In this document: positions 53,103-61,093 of the stretch, piece after piece
Numbering within the stretch: position 1 is the first letter of the stretch
Layout: each line of letters begins with the position of its first letter
Assembly (NCBI GenBank): GCA_044220635.1
Contig: JBGAQP010000009.1
Span: forward strand, 61,325 to 125,324
Direction of reading: 5' to 3'
DNA: 64,000 nt
Source of the DNA: JBGAQP01 sp044220635
GTDB taxonomy: Bacteria > Pseudomonadota > Gammaproteobacteria > Burkholderiales > Usitatibacteraceae
Position numbers and translations under genes: made by a program
The notes under the pieces: model-generated
The model's database searches: none
What the model saw: the letters and a program-made list of their open reading frames with translations, nothing else
What the model was told of the DNA's origin: nothing

Positions 53103-53144
53103 AAGCCAACCCGCTTCCAGCGGAACAGAACAGGGAACCCACCT

Positions 53145-53624
53145 ATGCCTACCTTCGTGTACATGACGAGGTGCGACGGATGCGGACACTGCGTCGACAT
53201 CTGCCCCTCGGACATCATGCACATCGACAAGACCTACCGGCGCGCCTACAACATCGAGCCGAACATGTGCTGGGAGTGCTACTCCTGCGTGAAGGCCTGC
53301 CCCCAGCACGCGATCGACGTGCGCGGCTATGCCGACTTCGCCCCCCTGGGCCACAGCGTCCGCGTCCACCGCGACGAGCAGAAGGGCACGATCGCCTGGC
53401 GGATCAAGTTCCGCAACGGCACGGAGAAGAACTTCCTCTCCCCCATCACCACCAAGCCCTGGGGACAGGCGATCCCCAAGCTCGCGGAGGTTGCCGGACC
53501 CAGCAAGGAAATGCGCGCCGGCGAGCTGCTGTACAACGAGCCGAAGTACATCCGCATGGATGAAGGCGGCCTGCGCACGCTCAAGGACGCGGGCCTCAAG
53601 CTGAAGAAAGGCGTGTACTACTAA
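53145..53624 (+). CDS. aprB: Adenylylsulfate reductase beta subunit
   Basis: AprB carries two 4Fe-4S clusters that move electrons from the AprA flavin. The 159-residue protein has TRCDGCGHCVDICPSDIMHI and then NMCWECYSCVKACPQHAIDV, the two ferredoxin motifs, followed by the AprB tail that wraps AprA (SPITTKPWGQAIPKLAEVAG). The length is normal. Its TAA stop overlaps the aprA ATG by one base. Confidence 0.97.
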   Translation: MPTFVYMTRCDGCGHCVDICPSDIMHIDKTYRRAYNIEPNMCWECYSCVKACPQHAIDVRGYADFAPLGHSVRVHRDEQKGTIAWRIKFRNGTEKNFLSPITTKPWGQAIPKLAEVAGPSKEMRAGELLYNEPKYIRMDEGGLRTLKDAGLKLKKGVYY

Positions 53625-55492
53625 TGGCCTACGAAACCATCATCGAAGACGGCATCGACATCCTCGTCGTCGGTGCGGGACTGGGCGGCACCGGCGCCGC
53701 CTGGGAGGCGAGATTCTGGGGGCAGGACAAGAAGATCGTCATCGCCGAGAAGGCGAACATCGACCGCTCGGGCGCGGTCGCCCAGGGCCTGTATGCGATC
53801 AACTGCTACATGGGCACGCGCTGGGGCGAGAACAACCCCGAGGACCACGTCCGCTACGCCCGCATCGACCTGATGGGCATGGTGCGCGAAGACCTGCTGT
53901 TCGACATGGCCCGCCACGTCGACTCCGCCGTCCACCAGTTCGAGGAGTGGGGCCTTCCCATCATGAAGGACCCGAAGACCGGGCGCTACCTGCGCGAGGG
54001 GCGGTGGCAGATCATGATCCACGGCGAGTCCTACAAGCCCATCGTGGCCGAGGCCGCCAAGAAATCGGCGGACAAGGTCTTCAACCGCATCTGCGTCACG
54101 CACCTGCTGATGGACGAGAGCCGCGAGAACCGGGTCGCCGGTGCCGTCGGGTTCAACGTCCGCACGGGCAACTACCACGTCTTCAAGTCGAAGACCGTGA
54201 TCTGCGGGGCGGGCGGGGCGTCCAACATCTTCAAGCCGCGCTCCGTGGGCGAAGGGTCCGGACGGACCTGGTATGCGCCCTGGTCGTCCGCGTCCGCCTA
54301 CGGCCTGCTGATCGACGCCGGCGCCAAGATGACGCAGATGGAGAACCGCATCGTGCTGGCGCGATTCAAGGACGGCTACGGCCCGGTCGGCGCCTACTTC
54401 CTCCACCTGAAGACCTATACGCAGAATTGCCTTGGCGAGGAATACGAATCGAAGTGGTTCCCCGCGCTGCAGCAGATGGTCGGCAAGGAGTACCTCGATC
54501 CGGAGGCGTCGCACCTGACCCACCGGCCGATTCCGACCTGCCTGCGCAACCACTGCATCATCCAGGAAGTGAATGCGGGCCGCGGCCCCATCCACATGGT
54601 CACCATGCGCGCCTTCCAGGATCCGCACCTCGAGGAGGTGGGCTGGGAGAACTTCCTCGGCATGACCGTCGGCCAGGCGGTGCTGTGGGCCGCGACCGAC
54701 GTCGATCCCAAGAACGAGAACCCCGAGCTGACCACCTCCGAGCCCTACGTGATGGGCTCGCACGCGACCGGTTCGGGCGCCTGGTGCTCCGGCCCCGAGG
54801 ACATCTCCCCTCCCGAGTACTTCTGGGGCTACAACCGCATGACGACCATCGAGGGCCTGTTCGGCGCCGGCGACGCGGTCGGCGGCACGCCGCACGCCTT
54901 CTCCTCCGGCTCGTTCACGGAGGGGCGGCTCGCCGCGAAGGCCGCCTGCAAGTACATCGACGACGGCAAGGCCGAGGGCATCGTGATCTCCGACGAGCAG
55001 GTCAACCGCCGCAAGGCGGAGATCTACAAGCCCCTGGAGCACTACAAGGTCTATCGCAACGAGATCGTGGCGGGCGACGTCAACCCGCACTACATCAATC
55101 CCAAGCAGGGCCTGGACCGCCTGCAGAAGCTGATGGACGAGTACTGCGGCGGCGTGAGCGTCAACTACATGACCAACGAGAAGCTCCTGAACATCGGCCT
55201 CAAGAAGCTCCGGATCATGGAAGAGGACCTGGAGAGCCTGGCCGCCAAGGACATCCACGAGCTGCTCCGCGCCTGGGAACTGAAGCACCGGCATCGCGCC
55301 GCCGAGTGCGTCACGCACCACACGCTGTTCCGCAAGGAGACCCGTTGGCCGGGCTACTACTACCGGGGCGACGCCATGAAGGTGGACGACGCGAACTGGC
55401 ACGTGCTGACGGTCTCGCGCCGCGACCCGAAGACGGGCGAGTACACGATGGAGAAGGCGCCCTGCTACCATCTCGTCGCGGAAGAGGCGTAG
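53624..55492 (+). CDS. aprA: Adenylylsulfate reductase alpha subunit
   Basis: AprA is the FAD subunit that in this context oxidises sulfite with AMP to APS. The 622-residue protein has the FAD-binding start DILVVGAGLGGTGAAWEARF, NIDRSGAVAQGLYAINCYMG, ICGAGGASNIFKPRSVGEGS and the cap and active-site region LTHRPIPTCLRNHCIIQEVN. It ends with the RWPGYYYRGDAMKVDDANWH region. With AprB, AprM and Sat it forms the indirect sulfite oxidation pathway. It is coupled to aprB. Confidence 0.98.
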   Translation: MAYETIIEDGIDILVVGAGLGGTGAAWEARFWGQDKKIVIAEKANIDRSGAVAQGLYAINCYMGTRWGENNPEDHVRYARIDLMGMVREDLLFDMARHVDSAVHQFEEWGLPIMKDPKTGRYLREGRWQIMIHGESYKPIVAEAAKKSADKVFNRICVTHLLMDESRENRVAGAVGFNVRTGNYHVFKSKTVICGAGGASNIFKPRSVGEGSGRTWYAPWSSASAYGLLIDAGAKMTQMENRIVLARFKDGYGPVGAYFLHLKTYTQNCLGEEYESKWFPALQQMVGKEYLDPEASHLTHRPIPTCLRNHCIIQEVNAGRGPIHMVTMRAFQDPHLEEVGWENFLGMTVGQAVLWAATDVDPKNENPELTTSEPYVMGSHATGSGAWCSGPEDISPPEYFWGYNRMTTIEGLFGAGDAVGGTPHAFSSGSFTEGRLAAKAACKYIDDGKAEGIVISDEQVNRRKAEIYKPLEHYKVYRNEIVAGDVNPHYINPKQGLDRLQKLMDEYCGGVSVNYMTNEKLLNIGLKKLRIMEEDLESLAAKDIHELLRAWELKHRHRAAECVTHHTLFRKETRWPGYYYRGDAMKVDDANWHVLTVSRRDPKTGEYTMEKAPCYHLVAEEA

Positions 55493-55604
55493 CGCGGTCC
55501 CGGCGATGCAAGCTCGCATCGACAGCCTGCGTGGCACCGAGATCGGCGGCGCGCCTCGCGCGGCGAGCCCCTCGGCGGCGTCATCCGCTCGCGCGGATAC
55601 GCGC

Positions 55605-55955
55605 GTGAACATCACGGAAAGGACCGACGAGGAGCTGCTCGCCCTGGCGAAGCCCCTGTGGCGCGACCTCGTCAGGTACTCGAACGAGGGCAAGTACGGG
55701 GAGTTCACGAGGAACTTCTCGAGTTCCCTGGCGCGCGCCATGGACCAGGTCGCCGTGGGGCACCAGTTCGCGAACAGCGAGCTGGCGAGGAACCTGGCCG
55801 AGGACGCCGATTTCCTCGGCATCATCCGCCGGGGCGAGCACGTGACGGTTCTCTTCCGGCAGCGCAGCACCAGGAAGCCGGGCGAATGGCTCGGCCGGCT
55901 CGTCCTCGGCTACGAGGACGGCCAGGTGAGGATCTTCGGTGCATCCATCTTCTGA
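55605..55955 (+). CDS. Hypothetical protein in the apr operon
   Basis: From a GTG at 55605 the product is 116 residues, starting NITERTDEELLALAKPLWRD. An ATG at 55506 would add 33 low-complexity residues. It is soluble, helical at first (SSLARAMDQVAVGHQFANSE), then beta (HVTVLFRQRS, GRLVLGYEDGQVRIFGASIF). I do not recognise the family; the shape would fit a small alpha/beta fold of the NTF2/DUF4440 size. It lies between aprA and the SlyD-like gene, so a role in APS reductase maturation or regulation is possible but unproven. Confidence 0.6.
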   Translation: MNITERTDEELLALAKPLWRDLVRYSNEGKYGEFTRNFSSSLARAMDQVAVGHQFANSELARNLAEDADFLGIIRRGEHVTVLFRQRSTRKPGEWLGRLVLGYEDGQVRIFGASIF

Positions 55956-55975
55956 ACGCTTCGTCGGGGCTTGAG

Positions 55976-56488
55976 GTGAGCGAAGCCATCCGCGACGGCA
56001 AGTTCGTCGAGCTGACCTACAAGGTGACCGACCGCAGGACGGGGCACGTCCTCACCCGCGTCGAGTTTCCGCTGGGCTACATTCACGGACACAACGAGAT
56101 CCTCGCCCCTTCGGTCCACATGCAGCTGGAGGGCAATTCCGCCGGCGACGTCATCGAAGTGGTGATCGACGGCAGCCAGATCTTCGGTCCCCGGGACGAG
56201 TCGCTGGTCTTCACCGACGACATCGACAACGTCCCCGAGGAGTACCGGCAGGTCGGCACCTCCATCCTCATGGAGAACGACCGCGGCCAGACCCGGAGCT
56301 TCCTCGTGACGCAGGTGGACGACGAGAAGCTGACGGTCGACGGCAACAATCCGCTCAGTGGCCGGGAGGTCGTCTTCGTGCTCGAGATCCTGACCGTGCG
56401 CGACGCGACGGACGAGGAGACCAGGGCGGGCGGGGCGATCCCCGCGGGCGCCGCTGTCGACCCGGCGCGATTGCGACCCGTTGGCTGA
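55976..56488 (+). CDS. SlyD-like FKBP-type peptidyl-prolyl isomerase
   Basis: The 170-residue protein starts at GTG 55976, VSEAIRDGKFVELTYKVTDR, and shows the SlyD layout. An FKBP half is followed by the inserted flap domain (EEYRQVGTSILMENDRGQTR), and then the second FKBP part (VDGNNPLSGREVVFVLEILT, VRDATDEE). The motif FPLGYIHGHNEILAPSVHMQ replaces the usual DYLHGHG. The His/Cys-rich metal tail of SlyD is absent. As a neighbour of aprMBA it may help fold APS reductase; this is inference. It begins 20 bases after the preceding stop. Confidence 0.85.
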   Translation: MSEAIRDGKFVELTYKVTDRRTGHVLTRVEFPLGYIHGHNEILAPSVHMQLEGNSAGDVIEVVIDGSQIFGPRDESLVFTDDIDNVPEEYRQVGTSILMENDRGQTRSFLVTQVDDEKLTVDGNNPLSGREVVFVLEILTVRDATDEETRAGGAIPAGAAVDPARLRPVG

Positions 56489-56530
56489 TCCGCACCCGCA
56501 TTTCCCACTTCACCGCGAGAAAGGTGACCC

Positions 56531-56692
56531 ATGAGCGATCACAAACCGCCCCCCGCCAAGGTTCCCGACGGCCATGCGCGCTTCCTGACGACGCGTCAGA
56601 TGCCGCCGAACGAAAAGGGGTTCGTCGGCTACGAGACCGTCTGGGAGCCGTTCCAGAAGGAAGCCGAGTACAAGACGCCGAAGAAGCCGTAG
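56531..56692 (+). CDS. 53-residue conserved-looking protein at the end of the apr operon
   Basis: The short protein MSDHKPPPAKVPDGHARFLT then TRQMPPNEKGFVGYETVWEP is preceded by the good ribosome site GAAAGGTGA and ends in a Lys-rich tail just before a strong terminator. Codon use matches the neighbours. It has no membrane helix and no cysteines. Position and signals support translation. The function is unknown. Confidence 0.65.
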   Translation: MSDHKPPPAKVPDGHARFLTTRQMPPNEKGFVGYETVWEPFQKEAEYKTPKKP

Positions 56693-56756
56693 GCGCCATC
56701 CCGTAGCCTGGACGAGCCGGCTCGCGCGGCCGGAATCCGCCCCGCCCCGAAACCCC

Positions 56757-56784
56757 GGGGCCGCCGCTCGGCGGCCCCTTTTTT
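56757..56784 (+). terminator. Terminator of the apr operon
   Basis: A 9-bp stem GGGGCCGCC / GGCGGCCCC with loop GCTC is followed by TTTTTT. It closes the transcript that starts before aprM. Confidence 0.95.
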
Positions 56785-56787
56785 ATG

Positions 56788-56808
56788 CTTGAATAAGCCC
56801 CTTGAATA
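56788..56808 (+). repeat. Direct repeat CTTGAATA in the LysR leader
   Basis: Two copies of CTTGAATA (56788-56795 and 56801-56808) are 13 bp apart, just before the LysR gene. They may be an autoregulatory site. Confidence 0.35.
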
Positions 56809-56820
56809 GGGGACAGGGCA

Positions 56821-57771
56821 ATGGCGGATCGGCGGCTCCAGGTCTTCCACGCGGTCGCGAAGCACCTCTCGTTCACCAAGGCGGCGGAAGCGCTGTGCAT
56901 GACGCAGCCCGCCGTGACCTTCCAGATCCGCCAGCTGGAGGAGCACTTCGACACCCGGCTGTTCGACCGGTCCCATGGCCGCATTTCCCTCACGCCCGCG
57001 GGAGCCGTCGCGTTCGCGCATGCCGAGAGGATCCTCGCGCTCACGGCGGAACTCGATTCGGCCTTGAGGGACCTGGGCGGCCAGGTCGCAGGTCCCCTGC
57101 TGGTCGGCGCGAGCACCACGATCGCCGACTACCTGCTGCCGCAGATCCTCGGGCAATTCATGGCGGCCCACCCGGGCGTGGCGCCAAGCCTGTTCGTGGG
57201 CAATTCCGAGACCGTCCAGGAGCGCCTGCGCGAGCGCGCCCTGGACATCGGGTTCATCGAGGGAGACACGTACCTGCCCACGCTCGCGGGCGAGCGGCTG
57301 TGCAGCGACGAGCTGCAGGTCGTCTGCGCGCCGGGACACCCGCTCGCGCGCCGCCGGTCGGTGGCGGCCGGCGACCTCGTCGAGCACGCCTACCTCTCGC
57401 GCGAGCAGGGATCCGGCACCCGCGAGGTGATCGACCATTACCTGGAAAGGGCGGGGGTCGAGCCCGGCGCGCTTCAGGTGACGATGGAGGCGAGCAGCCC
57501 GGAAGCCCTGAAGGGGCTCGTGGAGGCCGGACTGGGCTTCGCGATCATGTCGCACGTTTCCGTCGAGAAGGAAGTGCGGCTGGGCCTGCTCGTGCGCATC
57601 CCGCTCTCGCCGCCGCTCACGCGGCAGCTGACGGCGGTCTATCCCCGCGAGCGCATCCAGTCGGGGCTCGTGGGAGCCTTCGTGCAGTTCGCCAGGCGGC
57701 GGCTCGAGCCCCGTGCGCCGGAGGGCGCGGAGGGAAAGGAACCCGCGCTCAGCGCGCGGAGTGCCCCGTGA
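56821..57771 (+). CDS. LysR-family transcriptional regulator
   Basis: The 316-residue regulator has an N-terminal winged helix-turn-helix (LQVFHAVAKHLSFTKAAEAL, MTQPAVTFQIRQLEEHFDTR) and the effector-binding domain (GPLLVGASTTIADYLLPQIL, LVEAGLGFAIMSHVSVEKEV). The overall pattern is closer to CysL/CbbR-like members than to CysB. It sits between the apr operon and the convergent sat gene, so sulfur metabolism genes are the likely targets. The 3' end overlaps sat by 23 bases. Confidence 0.9.
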   Translation: MADRRLQVFHAVAKHLSFTKAAEALCMTQPAVTFQIRQLEEHFDTRLFDRSHGRISLTPAGAVAFAHAERILALTAELDSALRDLGGQVAGPLLVGASTTIADYLLPQILGQFMAAHPGVAPSLFVGNSETVQERLRERALDIGFIEGDTYLPTLAGERLCSDELQVVCAPGHPLARRRSVAAGDLVEHAYLSREQGSGTREVIDHYLERAGVEPGALQVTMEASSPEALKGLVEAGLGFAIMSHVSVEKEVRLGLLVRIPLSPPLTRQLTAVYPRERIQSGLVGAFVQFARRRLEPRAPEGAEGKEPALSARSAP

Positions 57772-58963
57772 GCTTCACCTCCACCCGGTCCTTCTCCGCG
57801 ATCGTCGCGTAGTACTCCCGCAGGATCGCGAGGACTTCCGGGCGGCTGAACTCCGCGGGCACCTCGGCCCCTTCCGAGAGCCACTTGCGCAGCTTCGTCC
57901 CGGACACGAGCAGCCGGTCCGCGTCGCCGTGCGGGCAGGTGCGGGCGGAGGCCATGCCGCCGCACTTGTAGCACCAGAACGTCCAGTCGATCTTGAGCGC
58001 CTTCGTCTCCAGCGCGTCGTGCGGGATCTGGTCGAAGATATGGTGCGCGTCGAAGGGACCGTAGTAGCTGCCGACGCCGGCGTGGTCGCGCCCCACGATC
58101 TGGTGCGAGCAGCCGTAGTTCTGCCGGAAGAGCGCGTGCAGCAGCGCCTCGCGCGGGCCGGCATAGCGCATGTCGAGGGGGTAGCCGGCCTGCACCACGG
58201 TCTTGCCGAGGAAGTACTTCTCGGTGAGCACGCCGATCGCCCGCGTCCGGACGTCGGCCGGGATGTCGCCGGGCTTGAGGTTGCCGAGCAGCGAGTGGAT
58301 GAGCACGCCGTCGCAGACCTCGATCGCCACCTTCGCCAGGTACTCGTGCGAGCGGTGCATGGGATTTCGCGTCTGGAAGGCCGCCACGCGGGACCAGCCC
58401 AGCCGCTCGAACTCCGCGCGCGTCTGCGCGGGAGTCATGAACAGGGCCCCGTACTTCGCCTGGAATCCGCCGTCGGACAGGACCTTCACGGGGCCCGCCA
58501 GGTTGACCTCGCCCTGTGCCATGACCATCTGCACGCCGGGGTGCTCGGCCTCGGTCGTCTTGAACACGCAGGCGCACTCGTGCGCCTTGTCGATGCCGTA
58601 TTTCTCCGTGACGAGCATCGTGGCGAGCGTCGAGCCGTCGTCGGGATCGACGAGCGCGAGGTCGCGGCCGACCTCGATCGACCCGGCCTCGGCGGCGCCC
58701 GCCGACAGCGTGATGGGGATCGGCCAGAAGAGCCCCGAGGCCGTCCGCATGCCGTCGCACACGCCCTCCCAGTCGGCCCGCGTCATGAAGCCCTCGAGCG
58801 GCGTGAAGCCGCCGATGCCCAGCATGATGAGGTCGCCCTTCTCCCGCGAGGTGACGCGCAGTTTCTGGAGTCCTGCGGCGCGGCGGCGCTCCGCGGCGAG
58901 GGCCTCGCCTTCCAGGAGGAGGGGGCGGAGCGTGCCGCCGCCGTGGGGTCTTACGAGGGCCAT
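57749..58963 (-). CDS. sat: ATP sulfurylase (sulfate adenylyltransferase)
   Basis: Sat turns APS and pyrophosphate into ATP and sulfate, the energy-conserving last step of sulfite oxidation. The 404-residue protein is the homo-oligomeric type. It has FTPLEGFMTRADWEGVCDGM, the nucleotide-binding motifs FQTRNPMHRSHEYLAKVA and GRDHAGVGSYYGPFDAH, and the cysteine-rich site CYKCGGMASARTCPHGD. The C-terminus is normal. It is transcribed alone on the minus strand, upstream of the LysR gene's 3' end. Confidence 0.97.
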   Translation of the reverse strand: MALVRPHGGGTLRPLLLEGEALAAERRRAAGLQKLRVTSREKGDLIMLGIGGFTPLEGFMTRADWEGVCDGMRTASGLFWPIPITLSAGAAEAGSIEVGRDLALVDPDDGSTLATMLVTEKYGIDKAHECACVFKTTEAEHPGVQMVMAQGEVNLAGPVKVLSDGGFQAKYGALFMTPAQTRAEFERLGWSRVAAFQTRNPMHRSHEYLAKVAIEVCDGVLIHSLLGNLKPGDIPADVRTRAIGVLTEKYFLGKTVVQAGYPLDMRYAGPREALLHALFRQNYGCSHQIVGRDHAGVGSYYGPFDAHHIFDQIPHDALETKALKIDWTFWCYKCGGMASARTCPHGDADRLLVSGTKLRKWLSEGAEVPAEFSRPEVLAILREYYATIAEKDRVEVKLTGHSAR

Positions 58964-59008
58964 GTCGTCATCCGTTCTCGAAAGGCGGTCGCCATCGCGG
59001 GGGTGCGC

Positions 59009-59968
59009 TCAGGCGACGGCCTGGTAGTAGAGGTTCTGGGGGTGGTTCGCCTCCGCGAAGAAGAACCAGCGCTCCGCGAAGAGTCCGAGCATCTGCACGG
59101 CGAAGGCCGCGGCGAGCGCGGCGGCCGAGCCCGTGGCGAGGGAGGCGGCCACGAGCAGCGCCGGCACCGCGAAGGCGGCGACCAGGAAGAACGCCTTGGT
59201 CCCGCGCAGCCACCGCCGCGAGCGGCCGTGGAAGAACTCGCGCAGGTTGAAGGCGTCCGCCGTGAAGCCCCGCGAGATCTGCGTGATCCGCGGGTGCTTC
59301 ACGCCGATCGCCGTCTGGATCGTGCTCACGGGGCGCAGCCGCCGGTTGCGCGCGAGCGAGGCCCCGCGGGAGGCCGCCGCGGCGACGATGAGGGCGAGCG
59401 CGGTCGGGGCGAGGAAGTCCGTCATCGCCGGCGCGACCTGCGCGGCCCAGGCCGCGGCGAGGGTGAAGCCCGAGGCGGCGCCGAGCAGGATGTAATTGGC
59501 GACCGTGAGCGGGCTGTGCCATTCGCGCAGGAACTTGAGGCAGGCGTAGATCATCGCCGTGCACACGTAGAGCAGCAGCGCCAGCGCCGCGCCCGCGAGG
59601 CCCAGCCACGCGCTCGCCGCGAACCCCGGCGCCGGGTTCCACCCGCTCCAGTGCAGGAAGCCCCAGAGCGCCACGGCGCCCATGAAGGCCGGCATCACGA
59701 TCACCTCGCGCGAGAGCCACGAGGTGCGCCACTTCGCCGCCGAGCGCCACGCGCGCTCGGGCCGCCCGAGGTGGAAGAAGGAGGCCACGAGCCCCGCTCC
59801 GAGCAGGCCGAGCGCGAGGAGGCTCCCGCCCGCGTAGAAGGCAGCGTCGCGCGGCGGCGGGAAGAGCCCCCAGGCCGCGCCCGACTCCACCGCCACGAGC
59901 GCGAGGAACAGGCCCTGGCCCGCGCCGATGAAGGTGGTGAGGAAGATCACGGAGAAGGCGGGCTGCAT
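59009..59968 (-). CDS. soeC: Sulfite dehydrogenase membrane anchor SoeC (DmsC/NrfD-like)
   Basis: SoeC anchors the sulfite-oxidising molybdoenzyme and passes electrons to the quinone pool. The 319-residue protein has about eight membrane helices in the DmsC pattern, beginning MQPAFSVIFLTTFIGAGQGL. It contains FHLGRPERAWRSAAKWRTSW and LSREVIVMPAFMGAVALWGF. The ATG at 59968 is preferred over 60001 because of the GCAGGAAC ribosome site. It follows soeB by 13 bases. Confidence 0.88.
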   Translation of the reverse strand: MQPAFSVIFLTTFIGAGQGLFLALVAVESGAAWGLFPPPRDAAFYAGGSLLALGLLGAGLVASFFHLGRPERAWRSAAKWRTSWLSREVIVMPAFMGAVALWGFLHWSGWNPAPGFAASAWLGLAGAALALLLYVCTAMIYACLKFLREWHSPLTVANYILLGAASGFTLAAAWAAQVAPAMTDFLAPTALALIVAAAASRGASLARNRRLRPVSTIQTAIGVKHPRITQISRGFTADAFNLREFFHGRSRRWLRGTKAFFLVAAFAVPALLVAASLATGSAAALAAAFAVQMLGLFAERWFFFAEANHPQNLYYQAVA

Positions 59969-59981
59969 CGCGGGTTCCTGC

Positions 59982-60713
59982 CTACCAGGTGACCGCGTCA
60001 TCGAGCGTCGGCTCGGACTTGGCCGGCCGCGGCAGCTTGCGGTCGATCTTGAGCGGGTTCTCGGCGCGCTCGAGCTCGTCGGCGTGGAGCCTGAGCGCGG
60101 TCTTGCGCCGCGGCAGGTAGTGGTTCGCCGGATGCGTGCCCCATTCGGGCATCAGGGGGTAGCCGCCTTCGTCCCGGATCGCGCGCGAGACCTCGCTCTG
60201 CGGGTCGTGGATGTCGCCGAAGAGGCGGGCGTTCGTCGGGCAGGCCTTCACGCAGGCGGGCTTGCGGTCCGCGGGCTCGAGGCGCTCGTCGTAGATGCGG
60301 TCGACGCACAGGGTGCATTTCTTCATCACCTTGTTCTGCGCGTCGAGCTCGCGCGCCCCGTACGGGCAGGCCCAGGAGCAGTACTTGCAGCCGATGCACT
60401 TGTCGTAGTCCACGAGGACGATGCCGTCCTCGGCGCGCTTGTACGAGGCGCCGGTCGGGCACACGGGCACGCACGGCGGGTCCTCGCAGTGCAGGCAGGA
60501 CTTCGGGAAGTGCACCGTCTCGGTGAACGGGAAGGTCCCGACCTCGAAGGTCTGGACGCGGTTGAACCAGGTGCCCGAGGGGCCGGCGCCGTAGGCGTTC
60601 TCGTCGGGCAGGGGCCCCGCCGCGCCCGAGGCGTTCCATTCCTTGCAGCTCGTGACGCAGGCGTGGCAGCCCACGCAGACATTGAGGTCGATGACCAGCG
60701 CGAGTTGGGTCAT
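59982..60713 (-). CDS. soeB: Sulfite dehydrogenase iron-sulfur subunit SoeB
   Basis: SoeB holds four 4Fe-4S clusters. The 243-residue protein begins MTQLALVIDLNVCVGCHACV, with cluster motifs CVGCHACVTSCKEW, CLHCEDPPCVPVCPTGA, CIGCKYCSWACPYGA and CTLCVDR with CVKACPTNA. It is of the DmsB/NrfC type and matches SoeB by partner and length. The ATG at 60713 is preferred; longer in-frame starts reach 60863 but add sequence unlike the family. The catalytic molybdopterin subunit soeA, usually directly upstream, is not present. Confidence 0.88.
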   Translation of the reverse strand: MTQLALVIDLNVCVGCHACVTSCKEWNASGAAGPLPDENAYGAGPSGTWFNRVQTFEVGTFPFTETVHFPKSCLHCEDPPCVPVCPTGASYKRAEDGIVLVDYDKCIGCKYCSWACPYGARELDAQNKVMKKCTLCVDRIYDERLEPADRKPACVKACPTNARLFGDIHDPQSEVSRAIRDEGGYPLMPEWGTHPANHYLPRRKTALRLHADELERAENPLKIDRKLPRPAKSEPTLDDAVTW

Positions 60714-60861
60714 GGCCGTGGCCCCGGGCCGCGCCATGCGGCGGCCGCCCGTTCGCGCGAGCGCGACGGGATCGGCTTCCGGGCTGCGAAGTCCTCGATG
60801 ACGAACACCCTCCGGGAGCGGCTTCTCGGGCCGCGGGATTGACCTTCGGGATTGCCGGACC

Positions 60862-60868
60862 ATTACCG
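60862..60868 (+). promoter_or_regulatory. ATTACCG heptamer, copy 1
   Basis: This is the first of three heptamers in the region between soeB and the two-component genes. It is a candidate site for the NarL-type regulator encoded at 62290. Confidence 0.4.
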
Positions 60869-60889
60869 CAGCTTGGGGCGGTGGCGTCT

Positions 60890-60896
60890 ATTACCG
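60890..60896 (+). promoter_or_regulatory. ATTACCG heptamer, copy 2
   Basis: This is the second copy in the same orientation, 28 bp after copy 1. Confidence 0.4.
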
Positions 60897-61015
60897 AAAG
60901 GGGGAAGGGTCCCCTACCCACTTGGGGGGTTGCCCGTCACGGCGCGTGGCAAGGGGCGCGGCCCCGGCCCGGGAAGGGCCCCGGATTGAGGCTCCGCAAG
61001 CCACCCCCCATTTCC

Positions 61016-61022
61016 CGGTAAT
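61016..61022 (-). promoter_or_regulatory. ATTACCG heptamer, copy 3 (inverted)
   Basis: CGGTAAT on the plus strand is the inverse of the first two copies. It lies 71 bp upstream of the kinase start. Confidence 0.4.
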
Positions 61023-61093
61023 ATCCTTCCAAAGAGCGCGTCGGGGACCGCAGGACGGCCCCCCGCAACCGGCCCGGAGGAGGGCTTCGAGGC

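Larger units (their letters stand above)
60714..61093. other. Divergent intergenic region soeB / GAF kinase
   Basis: No convincing gene is seen. Three copies of ATTACCG lie at 60862-60868, 60890-60896 and, inverted, 61016-61022. Each is followed about 4-7 bases later by a run of G (for example ATTACCGCAGCTTGGGG). A minus-strand reading frame (60710-60808) ends in TGA overlapping the soeB start. It gives about 32 Arg-rich residues from a GTG and has no recognisable content. Confidence 0.5.

Noticed and set aside
60710..60863. Remnant of soeA or an N-terminal extension of soeB
   Set aside because: The three frames upstream of the soeB ATG show no molybdopterin-enzyme motif. The in-frame extension (to 60863) is Arg/Pro-rich and unlike SoeB.
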